A DNA stretch of 64,000 nucleotides from Dehalogenimonas sp. W (GCF_037094495.1 NZ_CP146612.1:1488001-1552000), one strand, 5' to 3'; counted from the first letter of the stretch, positions 24,693 through 33,815 are shown. Notes: generated by a model not told the origin, from the sequence alone. Made by a program: numbers and translations.

Positions 24693-26018
24693 CTATTTTA
24701 GCTCACCTTTGAGACGGGGGAAGAGGTAGGCTTTAATCTCCGCAATGGGGATGCGGACCTGGGTCATGGAGTCCCGCTCACGAATAGTGACCTGATTATC
24801 ATTGAGGGAGTCAAAGTCCACCGTAATACAGTAGGGCGTACCGATCTCATCCTGACGCCGGTAGCGACGGCCGATGCTCTGGGCATCATCATAGGTCACC
24901 ATCCAGGCTTTGCGGAGCGAGGCATAGACTTCCTTTGACAGATTAGCCAGCGGTTCCTTCTTGGACAGCGGCAGTACGGCGGCCTTGAACGGAGCGAGGC
25001 GGGGATGCAGCTTCAGCACGGAGCGGATCTCATCCTTATCCGGCTCCTCGGTATAGGCATCAATCAGGAACGCCAGCACTGAGCGATCAACCCCCGCTGA
25101 CGGCTCAATGACGTAAGGAGTGATGTGTTCTTTGGTTTCTTCATCAAAATATTCCAGCTTCTTGCCGCTGTGCTCCGAGTGTTGCTTGAGGTCAAAATCA
25201 CAACGGTTGGCAATGCCTTCCAACTCGCTCCAACCCATGGGGAACAGATACTGGATGTCAGAGCAGGCTTTGGCATAATGGGCCAGCTCGCTGTCGCAAT
25301 GCGCCCGCAACCTCAGATTAGCCGGATTCATACCCAGAGAGGCATACCAGTCAAGCCGGGTCTGGAGCCAGTGATCGTGCCAGTATTCATCGGTGCCCGG
25401 TTTGACGAAATACTCCAGTTCCATCTGTTCAAACTCCCGGGAGCGAAAGATGAAATTGCCGGTGGTGATTTCATTACGAAAGCTCTTGCCGATTTGGGCG
25501 ATGCCGAAAGGCAGTTTTTTACGGGTGGTATTCAGCACATTCTCAAAATTAACGAAGATGCCCTGAGCGGTTTCCGGCCGCAAATAGACGACGGCAGCGG
25601 TATCTTCCACCGGGCCCATAAAGGTTTTGAACATCAAATTAAACTGACGCGGCGCGGTCAATTCTCCACCGCAGGAAGGGCAGACAGTGCCCTCAAAATC
25701 CTCCGGTCGCCAGCGCATTTTGCACTTGAGGCAGTCACACATGGGATCCGAAAAGCCGGTGACGTGACCGGAGGCTTCCCAGACGCGGGGGTTCATCAGG
25801 ATGGAGGAATCCACACCGACAACGTCATCGCGCTCCTGAATAATGGATTGCCACCAGGCCTGTTTGATGTTGTTCTTGAGCTGGACGCCCAAGGGGCCGT
25901 AATCCCAGCAACCGCCCTGGCCGCCGTAAATTTCACTGGACTGAAAGACAAAGCCGCGCCGGCGGCTGAGCGATACAATTTTATCCATTTCGGTGGGGTT
26001 TTTTGCGTCCTGTGCCAA
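24693..26018 (-). CDS. glyS: Glycyl-tRNA synthetase (single-chain, class II)
   Basis: Charges tRNA-Gly. The 441-residue class II enzyme has RRRGFVFQSSEIYGG near the N-terminus, RPETAQGIFVNF (motif 2 region), IGKSFRNEI and a C-terminal anticodon-binding domain; a CDCLKCKMRW...CPSCGG zinc cluster lies near residues 95-130. The TTG start at 26018 has AAGGAG 7-8 nt upstream and lies 4 nt after the preceding gene's stop, which decides it over the ATG at 25987. Single-chain GlyQS-like eukaryotic/gram-positive type, not the alpha2-beta2 type. Confidence 0.95.
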   Translation of the reverse strand: MAQDAKNPTEMDKIVSLSRRRGFVFQSSEIYGGQGGCWDYGPLGVQLKNNIKQAWWQSIIQERDDVVGVDSSILMNPRVWEASGHVTGFSDPMCDCLKCKMRWRPEDFEGTVCPSCGGELTAPRQFNLMFKTFMGPVEDTAAVVYLRPETAQGIFVNFENVLNTTRKKLPFGIAQIGKSFRNEITTGNFIFRSREFEQMELEYFVKPGTDEYWHDHWLQTRLDWYASLGMNPANLRLRAHCDSELAHYAKACSDIQYLFPMGWSELEGIANRCDFDLKQHSEHSGKKLEYFDEETKEHITPYVIEPSAGVDRSVLAFLIDAYTEEPDKDEIRSVLKLHPRLAPFKAAVLPLSKKEPLANLSKEVYASLRKAWMVTYDDAQSIGRRYRRQDEIGTPYCITVDFDSLNDNQVTIRERDSMTQVRIPIAEIKAYLFPRLKGELK

Positions 26019-26022
26019 GTAA

Positions 26023-26553
26023 TTACTCCTTTTTCTTGTCCTGGAAAGAATCAAAACCGCGGTAAGTCTGCAAGACCACCGGTAAGGCATAGATGATGAG
26101 GATAATTCCGCCGAGCACCAGGGTGATCAGAGTAAACAGCCACAGCGGCATAAGGTGACTGTCATTAAGAGCATAAAAGATGCCATCAATCAGAATATAG
26201 GCCACTACGGTCTGGATAATGGCCGGCATGTTGCCCATGGCTGTCAACAGTTTGGTGGGATTGAACCAGAAGTTGTGGACATTATCCTGAAACAGCTGCA
26301 CCCGCCCGATAGCTCTGACGGACAGGTAGGCCAGCCCGGTCAAACCGATTTGGATAGCCAGCATCAGCCCGATAAAGCCGTTTTTGGAAACCGGGTCGCC
26401 GGAAGGTGCGCCGTCCAGGCCGAAGCGGTAATGAATCTCGGCCGGCAACTGGCCGAAAAAAAACCCGGCAATACCCGCAGCGATGACCATAACAGCCAGC
26501 GGCAGGATAATAAAACTCAAACGAAATTTCAGCGGATCAGGGTTTTGCGGCAC
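26023..26553 (-). CDS. DUF1648-like membrane protein
   Basis: A 176-residue membrane protein with four helices (about 10-30, 57-75, 105-125 and 132-155) and the PAEIHYRFGLDGAPSG turn between helices 1 and 2, which matches the DUF1648 consensus (IPxHWNxxGxPD). Function unknown; some relatives are SdpI-type immunity or sporulation proteins. GTG start at 26553 with GAGGA 4 nt upstream. It is co-directional with glyS, 4 nt ahead of it, and likely co-transcribed. Confidence 0.75.
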   Translation of the reverse strand: MPQNPDPLKFRLSFIILPLAVMVIAAGIAGFFFGQLPAEIHYRFGLDGAPSGDPVSKNGFIGLMLAIQIGLTGLAYLSVRAIGRVQLFQDNVHNFWFNPTKLLTAMGNMPAIIQTVVAYILIDGIFYALNDSHLMPLWLFTLITLVLGGIILIIYALPVVLQTYRGFDSFQDKKKE

Positions 26554-26569
26554 GTGTTCCTCGTGCCAT

Positions 26570-26599
26570 ATTCTACCTTAATCCTGCCGGCGATGGAAA
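26570..26599 (-). promoter_or_regulatory. Promoter of the DUF1648-glyS pair
   Basis: Minus strand TTTCCA (26594-26599), 18-nt spacer, TAGAAT (26570-26575). Confidence 0.4.
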
Positions 26600-26609
26600 T
26601 GCCGGGGAT

Positions 26610-28394
26610 TCAGGAAACCAGGGCAACGAGGGTGGTTACCGCCTTGTTTTCCAAATCCGTATCCGGAGTGATTACGGTCAGTTCCGCTGAAGCCGACACC
26701 AGGAACAGGGGTATAGCTTTCTTGTGGTCACTCAAAAAAGCCTTGAAGGGGTAGTCGGCAGTAAGATTTGTGGTTTTAATCCTGGCGCCTTCAAGATACA
26801 GGTCATTGATGGTTTCATAACCGGCTCGGTCGTCAAATAGAACCCGGCCGGGCAGGTGGCTTTTTAAATGGGCTGCTTTTTTAGAAGCCGGCAGGTTTTC
26901 CGGCGGCAACAGGTAAGTATTGGCCGAGCCAAATTCCTTACTGAATTGCAGGGCTGCCAGGTGGTTTACGTTATCATTGGAAGTCATGGAGAGTACCCGG
27001 CCGTAATCACTGAATCCCAGGTTATCGGCAATACCCGGCGACAGGGCATTGCCGTAATAGGCTTTGAGTTTTTTACGCCGGGCGTAGGCAATATTAGATT
27101 TGCTGTGGTCAATAATGCAGGTTTGAATTTTTAATTCTTCCAGAATAGTGGCGATGTCCCGCACCCAGATTTGGCCGCCGATAAAGACGACGCCCTGAGG
27201 ATTCGGTTTGGATATTTTGAACACGCGGGTGGCCACGGTGGCCAGGGTGCTGGAGGAGATAACGGTGATTATGATGACGGCAAAGGTTATCGGCAACAAT
27301 ATGTCTGCATCGGCAAAACCTTGTTCAGCAAGTCTGAAGCCGAATACCGAAGCCACGGAGGCGGACACGATACCTCGGGGGGCGACAGCACTCAGTAATA
27401 TTTTATCCCGCCATTTCAACTTTGACCGCCAGCCGGCGATAAATACCGACAGCGGCCGGGCCAGAAAAATTAGCAACAGGCTGAACAACAGGATGCCGCC
27501 CGCCAGCGGCCTGATGGCCTGGATATCAATGGTGGCCGAAAGGGTAATGAACAATAGTGAAATCAGTATCAGCCCCAGGGTTTCCTTGAAATCCACGATG
27601 TGCTCAACACTTACCTGCTTCTGATTGGCGAGAACGGCACCCATGATGACGGCGGTAAATAAACCTGAATCCGGCTGAATCAAATCAGATACCAGAAAGG
27701 CTCCGATGACTACGGCCAGCACCACCGGAATCTGCAGGAAATCCGGGATAAGAAAACGGCGCAGCAGTTGTGTAATCAGCAATCCGCTGGCGCCGCCGAG
27801 GATGACCCCGACCAGGAGAGTAACGACAAGCGTCGTCAGGCCCTGCAGCACCGCTTCTTCCGGGCCGCCGGCCAGAATCACGCCGAAAACCAGCAGCGCC
27901 AGGGTGGCTCCTATCGGGTCAATAAGAATACCTTCCCATTTGAGAATGGGGCCGATATCGCCCCGCAGGCGTAAATGGCGCAGCAGCGGCATAATGACTG
28001 TCGGGCCGCTGATGACCAGAATGGCGGATAACAGGATTGCCGGCGCCCAGTCCAGACCCAATAGCCACCAGGCACCGAGAGCTCCGACCACCCAGGTGAG
28101 GACTACCCCCAGCGTAATCAACCTGGTAACCACCCTGGCGGTGCGCTTGATTTCCTCCAGTTTGAGGCTGAGTCCGCCTTCAAAAAGAATGATGGCCACC
28201 GAAAGAGAAATAAAAGGAGTTAAGAGGTCACCGAAAACAGCCTCGGGTTGCAGCCAGCCGAAAACCGGACCGGCCAGCAAACCGGCACCGATCAAAATCA
28301 CGATTGAGGGGATACGGGTATACCAGCCGACAACCTGAGCGGCGATGCCCAGTACCAGAATGAGGGTCAGGCCGGACATGATGTGTTCGGTCAA
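26610..28394 (-). CDS. CPA-type cation:proton antiporter with regulatory NAD-binding domain
   Basis: A 594-residue protein. The N-terminal ~400 residues form about 12 helices of the NhaP/CPA1-2 exchanger fold with GPTVIMPLLR, LKWEGILIDPIGATLALL (conserved Asp pair for ion translocation) and LSAVAPRGIVSASVASVF. The C-terminal ~190 residues carry a TrkA-N/RCK-like Rossmann domain (VVFIGGQIWVRD ... IIDHSKSNIAYARRKKL) that binds nucleotide or regulates gating. It exchanges Na+ or K+ for protons at the membrane. Start is TTG 28394 with GGAGG 6-7 nt upstream. Confidence 0.9.
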   Translation of the reverse strand: MTEHIMSGLTLILVLGIAAQVVGWYTRIPSIVILIGAGLLAGPVFGWLQPEAVFGDLLTPFISLSVAIILFEGGLSLKLEEIKRTARVVTRLITLGVVLTWVVGALGAWWLLGLDWAPAILLSAILVISGPTVIMPLLRHLRLRGDIGPILKWEGILIDPIGATLALLVFGVILAGGPEEAVLQGLTTLVVTLLVGVILGGASGLLITQLLRRFLIPDFLQIPVVLAVVIGAFLVSDLIQPDSGLFTAVIMGAVLANQKQVSVEHIVDFKETLGLILISLLFITLSATIDIQAIRPLAGGILLFSLLLIFLARPLSVFIAGWRSKLKWRDKILLSAVAPRGIVSASVASVFGFRLAEQGFADADILLPITFAVIIITVISSSTLATVATRVFKISKPNPQGVVFIGGQIWVRDIATILEELKIQTCIIDHSKSNIAYARRKKLKAYYGNALSPGIADNLGFSDYGRVLSMTSNDNVNHLAALQFSKEFGSANTYLLPPENLPASKKAAHLKSHLPGRVLFDDRAGYETINDLYLEGARIKTTNLTADYPFKAFLSDHKKAIPLFLVSASAELTVITPDTDLENKAVTTLVALVS

Positions 28395-28424
28395 AAATAA
28401 CCTCCAGAGAATGAACCAATAATA

Positions 28425-28453
28425 AAAATACTATATAGTAAATGGGGAAGCAA
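28425..28453 (-). promoter_or_regulatory. Antiporter promoter overlapping a 12-bp palindrome
   Basis: Minus strand TTGCTT (28448-28453), 17-nt spacer, TATTTT (28425-28430). The perfect palindrome TACTATATAGTA (28429-28440) overlaps the -10 and spacer and could be an operator. Confidence 0.5.
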
Positions 28454-28483
28454 GACCAAAAAAGATGAGGAGTTGACGCACTG

Positions 28484-29122
28484 ATGATTTTGGAACGTTT
28501 AACGGTCGGGGCGATTGAGGCTAATTGTTATCTGGTGGGTGATGAAACCACTAAAGAAGGGCTGGTGATTGACCCGGGCGCTGACGCGGAACTGATAATA
28601 AGCCGGATCCGGCAGCTGGGACTGAAGATAAAATATATCATCCTGACCCACGGTCATTTTGACCATACGGCAGCAACCGGCGCGGTGAAAGAAGCGACCG
28701 GGGCGGTACTGGCGGTGCATCAGGGTGACCTGGAATTGTTGAATGATGACTCGTTGCCCCGGCTGATTGGTTTTCGGGCCACGCCGGTGCCGGCACCGGA
28801 AATGATATTGCAGGGGTGGGAAGACCTTAGTATTGGAGAAATGAAATTCACCGTACTGCATGTGCCGGGTCATTCTCCGGGAGGCATTGCGCTTTACGGT
28901 CAGGATACTGTCTTTACCGGGGACGCGCTGTTTGCCGGCGGTATCGGGCGGACGGACCTGCCGGGCGGCGACTATAATACTTTAATTGACAGTCTGAATA
29001 CCCGGCTACTGGCCCTTGACGATGCCATAAAAGTTTACCCCGGGCACGGCCCCGATACTACTATCGGAGACGAGCGCCGGGGTAATCCATTTTTAGTTAA
29101 TCCGCCCAGGCGGGAATGCTAA
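28484..29122 (+). CDS. Metallo-beta-lactamase fold hydrolase (glyoxalase II-like)
   Basis: A 212-residue cytosolic hydrolase. Zinc ligands are in THGHFDHT (about 55-62), LHVPGHSPG (about 126-134), TGDALF (Asp) and YPGHGPDT. This matches the stand-alone glyoxalase II-like MBL group, which hydrolyse thioesters or act on persulfides; the substrate is not evident. ATG 28484 with GAGGAG 11 nt upstream. It ends 4 nt past the hppA end, convergent. Confidence 0.9.
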   Translation: MILERLTVGAIEANCYLVGDETTKEGLVIDPGADAELIISRIRQLGLKIKYIILTHGHFDHTAATGAVKEATGAVLAVHQGDLELLNDDSLPRLIGFRATPVPAPEMILQGWEDLSIGEMKFTVLHVPGHSPGGIALYGQDTVFTGDALFAGGIGRTDLPGGDYNTLIDSLNTRLLALDDAIKVYPGHGPDTTIGDERRGNPFLVNPPRREC

Positions 29123-31161
29123 AAGATACCGTTCATATTCACGATGACCGGAGCCAGCACCAAAGAGATGATGGACACCAGTTTAATCATGATGTTGAGT
29201 GACGGACCGGAGGTATCCTTCATGGGGTCGCCAACGGTATCGCCAATGACGGTTGCTTTATGGGCTTCGGAGCGTTTGCCGCCGTAAGCACCGGTTTCAA
29301 CCCACTTCTTGGCATTGTCCCAGCTGCCGCCGGCGTTGGAGAAGGCCACAGCCAGAATGAAGCCGGTAACCGTAGCGCCAATCAGGAAGCCGCCCAAGGC
29401 GATCTTGCCGAATAAGAAGGCGATAACGATAGGAGCCAGAACGGTCATAACGCTGGGCAGAATCATCTGTTTGAGAGACTCTTTGGTACAGATGTCAACG
29501 CACTTGGCGTATTCCGCCTTGCCGGTACCTTCCATCAAACCGGGGATTTCCGCGAATTGGCGGCGGACCTCATTAACGATGGAGAAGCCGGTTTTACCGA
29601 CCGCCTGCATGGTCATGGCGCTGAAGACCGCGGGCAGCATGCCGCCCAGGAACAGACCGACCAGCACGGCGGGGTCCAGCAGACTGATTTGAGACGGGGT
29701 GATGCCGACAGCGATGGTGTAGGACAGCAGCAGAGCCAGGGCGGTCAGCCCGGCGGAGCCGATGGCGAAACCCTTGCCGATGGCGGCGGTGGTGTTGCCC
29801 AGGGAATCCAGCGCGTCGGTGCGCTCGCGAATTTCGTGAGGCATCCCGGACATTTCCACAATGCCGCCGGCGTTGTCAGCGACCGGGCCGTAGGCATCGG
29901 TGGCATCCTGAATACCCAGGGTGGCCAGCATGCCGACGCCGGCCAGCGCTACGCCGTAGACGTCACCGAAATTGTAGGCGACGATAATGGCGATGACGAT
30001 AAAGACGACCGGGGGCGCGACGCTCATCAGGCCGTTGCCAAAGCCGGCGATGATGTTGGTGGCGGCGCCGGTCTGAGAGGCCTCAGCGATTTTAAGGGTG
30101 GGTTTGTAAACGTATGAAGTGAAGTAGTTGGTGCTTTCACCGATGGCCATACCGGCAGCTAAACCGGCTACGATGGCCACAAATAAGCCGAGGTCGGCTT
30201 CCAGGAAATACACTGCGGCGAAAGAGAATATCACCGACAGAATGGCGGCGACATAGGTGCCGCGGCGCAGCGCATTTAAAAGCGCCGTCATCTGCAATTT
30301 CTCACCGACGCGGACCGAGAAGATGCCGATAATAGAAGCGACGATACCGCCGGCGGCGACCAGCATCGGCAGCCACCAGGCTGTTTGTTCATCCGGCACC
30401 AGACCGATATTCAGATGGGTGGAGAACACGGCGATAGTGCCGAGGGTCATGGTGGCGATGATAGAGTCAACATAGGATTCAAAGAGGTCGGCACCCATGC
30501 CGGCGGTGTCGCCGACGTTGTCGCCGACGAAATCGGCGATGACCGCAGCGTTGCGCGGGTCATCTTCAGGAATGCTTTTTTCCACCTTGCCGACAATGTC
30601 AGCGCCGGTGTCGGCACCCTTGGTGTAAATACCGCCGCCGACGCGGGCGAAGATGGCGACTGAAGAAGCGCCGAAGCCGTAGCCGGGGATGATGGCCAGG
30701 AAGTTGGCATCGCCATTAAAGGCGAAGTACAGGATAGACAGGCCGAGCAGGCCGATGGCGACCACACTCATACCCATGACCGAACCGGCGCGGAAAGAAA
30801 CTTTCAGACCATGGTTCAGGCTGACCGCTGCGGCTGCGGCGGTGCGGGAGTTGGCGCGGATGGCGATACTCATGCCGATGTAACCTGCCAGACCGGAGCT
30901 GATGGCACCGAAAACAAAAGCCAGTGCTACTTTCCAGCCGAGGTCAGGGACGACAATCAGTACCAGGGTGACTATCGCGACGAAGATTGCGAGTATCCTA
31001 TACTCGCGTCCAAGGAAGGCCAGGGCTCCCTCTTTGATGGCAGCGGCGATTTCCCGGACTTTAGCGTTACCTTCATCCTGGCTAAGTACGAACTTGGCCA
31101 GGAATCCGGCGAGCACCAGTCCCAGGACCGCACTGCCGAGGGCTAGAATAATTGGGTCCAC
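29119..31161 (-). CDS. hppA: Membrane-bound ion-translocating pyrophosphatase
   Basis: A 680-residue protein with about 16 helices that couples PPi hydrolysis to H+ or Na+ pumping. Motifs include GGGIYTKGADTGADIVGKVE, DDPRNAAVIADFVGDNVGD and, near residue 460, GNTTAAIGKGFAIGSAG; the Ala rather than Lys after GNTT marks the K+-dependent class. The GTG start at 31161 has AGGAGG about 11 nt upstream. It recovers energy from biosynthetic PPi, useful in a low-energy anaerobe (inference). It follows the translin gene by 33 nt. Confidence 0.96.
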   Translation of the reverse strand: MDPIILALGSAVLGLVLAGFLAKFVLSQDEGNAKVREIAAAIKEGALAFLGREYRILAIFVAIVTLVLIVVPDLGWKVALAFVFGAISSGLAGYIGMSIAIRANSRTAAAAAVSLNHGLKVSFRAGSVMGMSVVAIGLLGLSILYFAFNGDANFLAIIPGYGFGASSVAIFARVGGGIYTKGADTGADIVGKVEKSIPEDDPRNAAVIADFVGDNVGDTAGMGADLFESYVDSIIATMTLGTIAVFSTHLNIGLVPDEQTAWWLPMLVAAGGIVASIIGIFSVRVGEKLQMTALLNALRRGTYVAAILSVIFSFAAVYFLEADLGLFVAIVAGLAAGMAIGESTNYFTSYVYKPTLKIAEASQTGAATNIIAGFGNGLMSVAPPVVFIVIAIIVAYNFGDVYGVALAGVGMLATLGIQDATDAYGPVADNAGGIVEMSGMPHEIRERTDALDSLGNTTAAIGKGFAIGSAGLTALALLLSYTIAVGITPSQISLLDPAVLVGLFLGGMLPAVFSAMTMQAVGKTGFSIVNEVRRQFAEIPGLMEGTGKAEYAKCVDICTKESLKQMILPSVMTVLAPIVIAFLFGKIALGGFLIGATVTGFILAVAFSNAGGSWDNAKKWVETGAYGGKRSEAHKATVIGDTVGDPMKDTSGPSLNIMIKLVSIISLVLAPVIVNMNGIF

Positions 31162-31194
31162 TAGTTCAGATTCCTCCTTTTATTATTTTGCTCT

Positions 31195-31839
31195 CTATTT
31201 AAGCCTATCGTTAAGCGCACCCAGTTGACCTTCCAGGCGCTTCTGCTGGAGTGACAGAGTCAGGTCGCTGCGGGTTTTTTCCAGAATACCCCGCGCCACA
31301 TCGGTACTGCGGCGCAGGTTACCGGTAATGGCATCGGGAAAATCCATGGTGACCAGTATCTCATAAATTGAGTCCATGATGCCAAGCAGTTCTTCCGACC
31401 GCGACATATCGCCCTGGCGCAGGCCGTCAAGGATATAGCGGCGTAATTCACCGACGACCTCGGACATGCCGTTCAGGTAGGCGGCGGAATCAACACTGAG
31501 GTCTTCCGGAGCCGGAATCGGTTGTCCGTTGATGACGGCCAGAGTGATGCGGCCTTCGGCGTATTCCTTCTGGGCATCACGGAAAAAGCTGATGTTGGAT
31601 AATTCGTCACAGGCTTTGATGCTGGCCGCCGCTTCCTGGAGCAGACCGTCTGCCTTGTTCAGCGCCTCTTCGGCTTCGGTCAGTTGCTGGCGGTGTATGG
31701 CGCGGATGGACAGCGAACAAAACCTGATGGCTTCCCGGGACAGGGGCAGGGATTTCTCTCTGGCGGCATCTTTTTCTGAAAAGGCAATGCGGATGCCGGC
31801 GGCAATCCGGTCCAATCTTTCGGCAAAATCCTGCGTCAT
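31195..31839 (-). CDS. Translin-family nucleic-acid-binding protein
   Basis: A 214-residue all-helical protein. REKSLPLSREAIRFCSLSIRAIHR near the N-terminus, YLNGMSEVVGELRRYILDGL (about 122-141) and DFPDAITGNLRRSTDVARGILEKTRSDL (about 167-194) match the translin fold of archaeal and eukaryotic single-strand RNA/DNA-binding proteins. Bacterial members are scarce. The ATG overlaps the ThiD2-ThiE stop by 4 nt, so translation is coupled. The role in this organism is unknown; RNA processing or turnover is the family theme. Confidence 0.78.
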   Translation of the reverse strand: MTQDFAERLDRIAAGIRIAFSEKDAAREKSLPLSREAIRFCSLSIRAIHRQQLTEAEEALNKADGLLQEAAASIKACDELSNISFFRDAQKEYAEGRITLAVINGQPIPAPEDLSVDSAAYLNGMSEVVGELRRYILDGLRQGDMSRSEELLGIMDSIYEILVTMDFPDAITGNLRRSTDVARGILEKTRSDLTLSLQQKRLEGQLGALNDRLK

Positions 31840-32699
31840 ACCGCTGCGGTCTCCTGTGGGGTAATGACCGGAATGCCGACCCGGCCGGCGAGAGTGTTTT
31901 TTAAGGCTGCCGGGCAGACCAGATAATCAGCCCCGCTGTCGGCTGCTTTGACCGCCTCGTCAGTATCCCGGGCTGCAAAACCGATGAGCTGGTCAACCGC
32001 CAGTAGTTTTCTTATCACCCCGGGCGGTAACGAACCGCCGTTAATGGCAACGCCGTCGGCGTTAACGGCGACGGCGATGTCTGCATATTCTCCAATAATA
32101 AAGAGACCTTTATCAGGTGTTTGCGAGCCCGACAGGTTCAAAGCCTGCCGCCACAACTCGCCGCGGCCGGCCCCGCTCTCATTGAGCTGAACCGTGGTTG
32201 CCGGTTCAGCCAGAGCTTCGGCAGCGGCAGCGATGTTACCGGTGATCAGGTAATGTTCCCCCAGCCGCTTAAGTCGGTGGCGGCGGCCGACGGCTCCGGT
32301 GAGTTCTTTCTCCAGGTCATATACCCGGTAACGGATTGATTCAAATAACGCACCGCTGAGGCGGGAATCCGGCAGGCGTGCCAGTTCTTCCAGGACCCGC
32401 AGTGACTGTTCCACCCGCCGGGCATTGGCGGTTACGGTATCAGCCAGACCTGTTGATGGGATTTTAGCTGCTTCTGGATTTCGGCCGACGTCGCCGGAGC
32501 TGTCACGGGCCGAAGTTAATTCAGCACTGGTGAAGGGGATGCCGGCCAGCAGGCGATTGCGCAGGCTTTTTAATTCGGCAGATACGGGCAGTGAATCAAG
32601 ACAAAAACGTGCCACGTCCTCAAGAACGCGCAAGCCCTCGGCAGCGCGGTCAAGGTTGGCATCAACGGCCCGTAGCGTTTGACTGTGGAAATAAGTCAA
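31836..32699 (-). CDS. ThiD2-ThiE fusion with a degenerate, shortened ThiE half
   Basis: 287 residues. The N-terminal ~125 residues match the ThiD2 domain fused to some ThiE proteins (LRAVDANLDRAAEGLRVLEDVARF). The C-terminal half is recognisably ThiE-like (TTVQLN, NADGVAINGG, LIGFAARDTDEA, SGADYLVCP) but QLRxK has become QLNES, the G-P-x-F-x-T-x-TK phosphate loop is replaced, and the protein stops in the final strand before the usual GGI phosphate-binding motif. Thiamine-phosphate synthase activity is therefore doubtful. TTG 32699 is used (GGA 6 nt upstream); TTG 32726 is possible. Overlaps translin by 4 nt. Confidence 0.7.
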   Translation of the reverse strand: MTYFHSQTLRAVDANLDRAAEGLRVLEDVARFCLDSLPVSAELKSLRNRLLAGIPFTSAELTSARDSSGDVGRNPEAAKIPSTGLADTVTANARRVEQSLRVLEELARLPDSRLSGALFESIRYRVYDLEKELTGAVGRRHRLKRLGEHYLITGNIAAAAEALAEPATTVQLNESGAGRGELWRQALNLSGSQTPDKGLFIIGEYADIAVAVNADGVAINGGSLPPGVIRKLLAVDQLIGFAARDTDEAVKAADSGADYLVCPAALKNTLAGRVGIPVITPQETAAV

Positions 32700-32742
32700 G
32701 TCACATCCGATTGGACATTCATTCAATATATTTAAGCGCCTG

Positions 32743-32771
32743 ATTGTAGCATAAGGGCTGGAGCAAGGCAA
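32743..32771 (-). promoter_or_regulatory. Promoter of the ThiD2-translin-hppA unit
   Basis: Minus strand TTGCCT (32766-32771), 17-nt spacer, TACAAT (32743-32748). Start near 32736. No TPP riboswitch signature is visible in the short leader. Confidence 0.6.
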
Positions 32772-32814
32772 AGCTGATGGGCTGCCGGTAACACAGGGCG
32801 ACCCGGCCTGTAAA

Positions 32815-33171
32815 TTATTCCAGACTTACGGCGTAAGGTATATGTTCCAGCTGGTGGGTATTACCGGTGAACTGGATGCCGATGAAATCAATGCGCCAGT
32901 CCCCGTCAATCTTATTTTCAGCCAGGTAGCTCTGTGCGGCGCTGATCAGTTTCCGTTGTTTGTGCCGGGTGACGGATTCCGCCGGGGTGCCGAAGGCGTC
33001 AGTGGATTTGGCGCGGACTTCTACGAACACAATTTCTCGGCCTTTCCGGGCGATCAGGTCCAACTCGGCATTTTTGGAACGCCAGTTGGCGGCCAGAATT
33101 CGGTAGCCGTTCTTTTCCAGATATTTGCGGGCGATGGCTTCGCCGTTTTGCCCGGTGCTGATCCGGCTCAT
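32815..33171 (-). CDS. yraN: UPF0102 protein YraN
   Basis: A 118-residue Holliday-junction-resolvase-like nuclease-fold protein. The restriction-endonuclease-like core is visible as GEAIARKYLEKNGYRIL, then NAELDLIARKGREIVFVEVRAKS (the D-x-E-x-K like ELDLI ... FVEVRAK). Function is not established in the family. ATG 33171 overlaps the rnhB stop by 4 nt; longer in-frame openings start inside rnhB. Co-transcribed with rnhB, a common arrangement. Confidence 0.9.
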   Translation of the reverse strand: MSRISTGQNGEAIARKYLEKNGYRILAANWRSKNAELDLIARKGREIVFVEVRAKSTDAFGTPAESVTRHKQRKLISAAQSYLAENKIDGDWRIDFIGIQFTGNTHQLEHIPYAVSLE

Positions 33172-33806
33172 AAAAGGCTCCGGAAGTGTTGAACCGGAGC
33201 GAAGGAACGGCGGTGAATCGGGCATGGTCCATGGTGATTCAAGCAGGCCAGGTGTTCCGCGGTGCCGTATCCTTTGTGCCGGCTCAGGTGATAAAGGGGA
33301 TAGCGGTCATCCAGCGCGGTCATCAGCCGGTCACGGGTGACTTTGGCGATGATAGAAGCGCAGGCGATGGATATGCAGACGGCATCGCCGTCCACGATGC
33401 CTTTTTGGGGCAGGCGGATGTCCGGCAGGGTCAGGTAGTCAATCAACAAACCGTCTGCTCCGGGCTGGAGTTCCGAAAGCGCCAGTTTCATCGCCAGTTT
33501 GGTGGCGGCAACGACGCCGTGGGCGTCGATATGCTGGTGCGAGACGACGCCGATACCAAAGGCAAGCGATTCCGTAGTGATCAAGTCATAAAGTTCTTCC
33601 CGGGTTTTGGCTGACAACAGTTTGCTGTCTTTGACGACCTTAAGCCAGCCTTTGCGCCGCCGCCGTCCCAAAATAACGGCCCCGGCCACCACCGGTCCGG
33701 CCAGGGCCCCCCGGCCGGCTTCATCCACACCGGCGACCAGGGTAAGGCCCTGTTCAAAAAAAGCCGATTCTTCCCGGAAATGCGGTATTACATGAGAGAC
33801 AGCCAT
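33168..33806 (-). CDS. rnhB: Ribonuclease HII
   Basis: Removes ribonucleotides from DNA and RNA primers. The family motif GVDEAGRGALAGPV (about residues 26-39) supplies two catalytic acidic residues, with DSKLLS and ACASIIAKVTRD (about 137-148) completing the site. 212 residues from ATG 33806. TATAAT ends 9 nt before this ATG and there is no Shine-Dalgarno, so the transcript is probably leaderless. An in-frame start at 33878 would lie upstream of the promoter. Confidence 0.94.
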   Translation of the reverse strand: MAVSHVIPHFREESAFFEQGLTLVAGVDEAGRGALAGPVVAGAVILGRRRRKGWLKVVKDSKLLSAKTREELYDLITTESLAFGIGVVSHQHIDAHGVVAATKLAMKLALSELQPGADGLLIDYLTLPDIRLPQKGIVDGDAVCISIACASIIAKVTRDRLMTALDDRYPLYHLSRHKGYGTAEHLACLNHHGPCPIHRRSFAPVQHFRSLL

Positions 33807-33815
33807 CAGTCGGCT

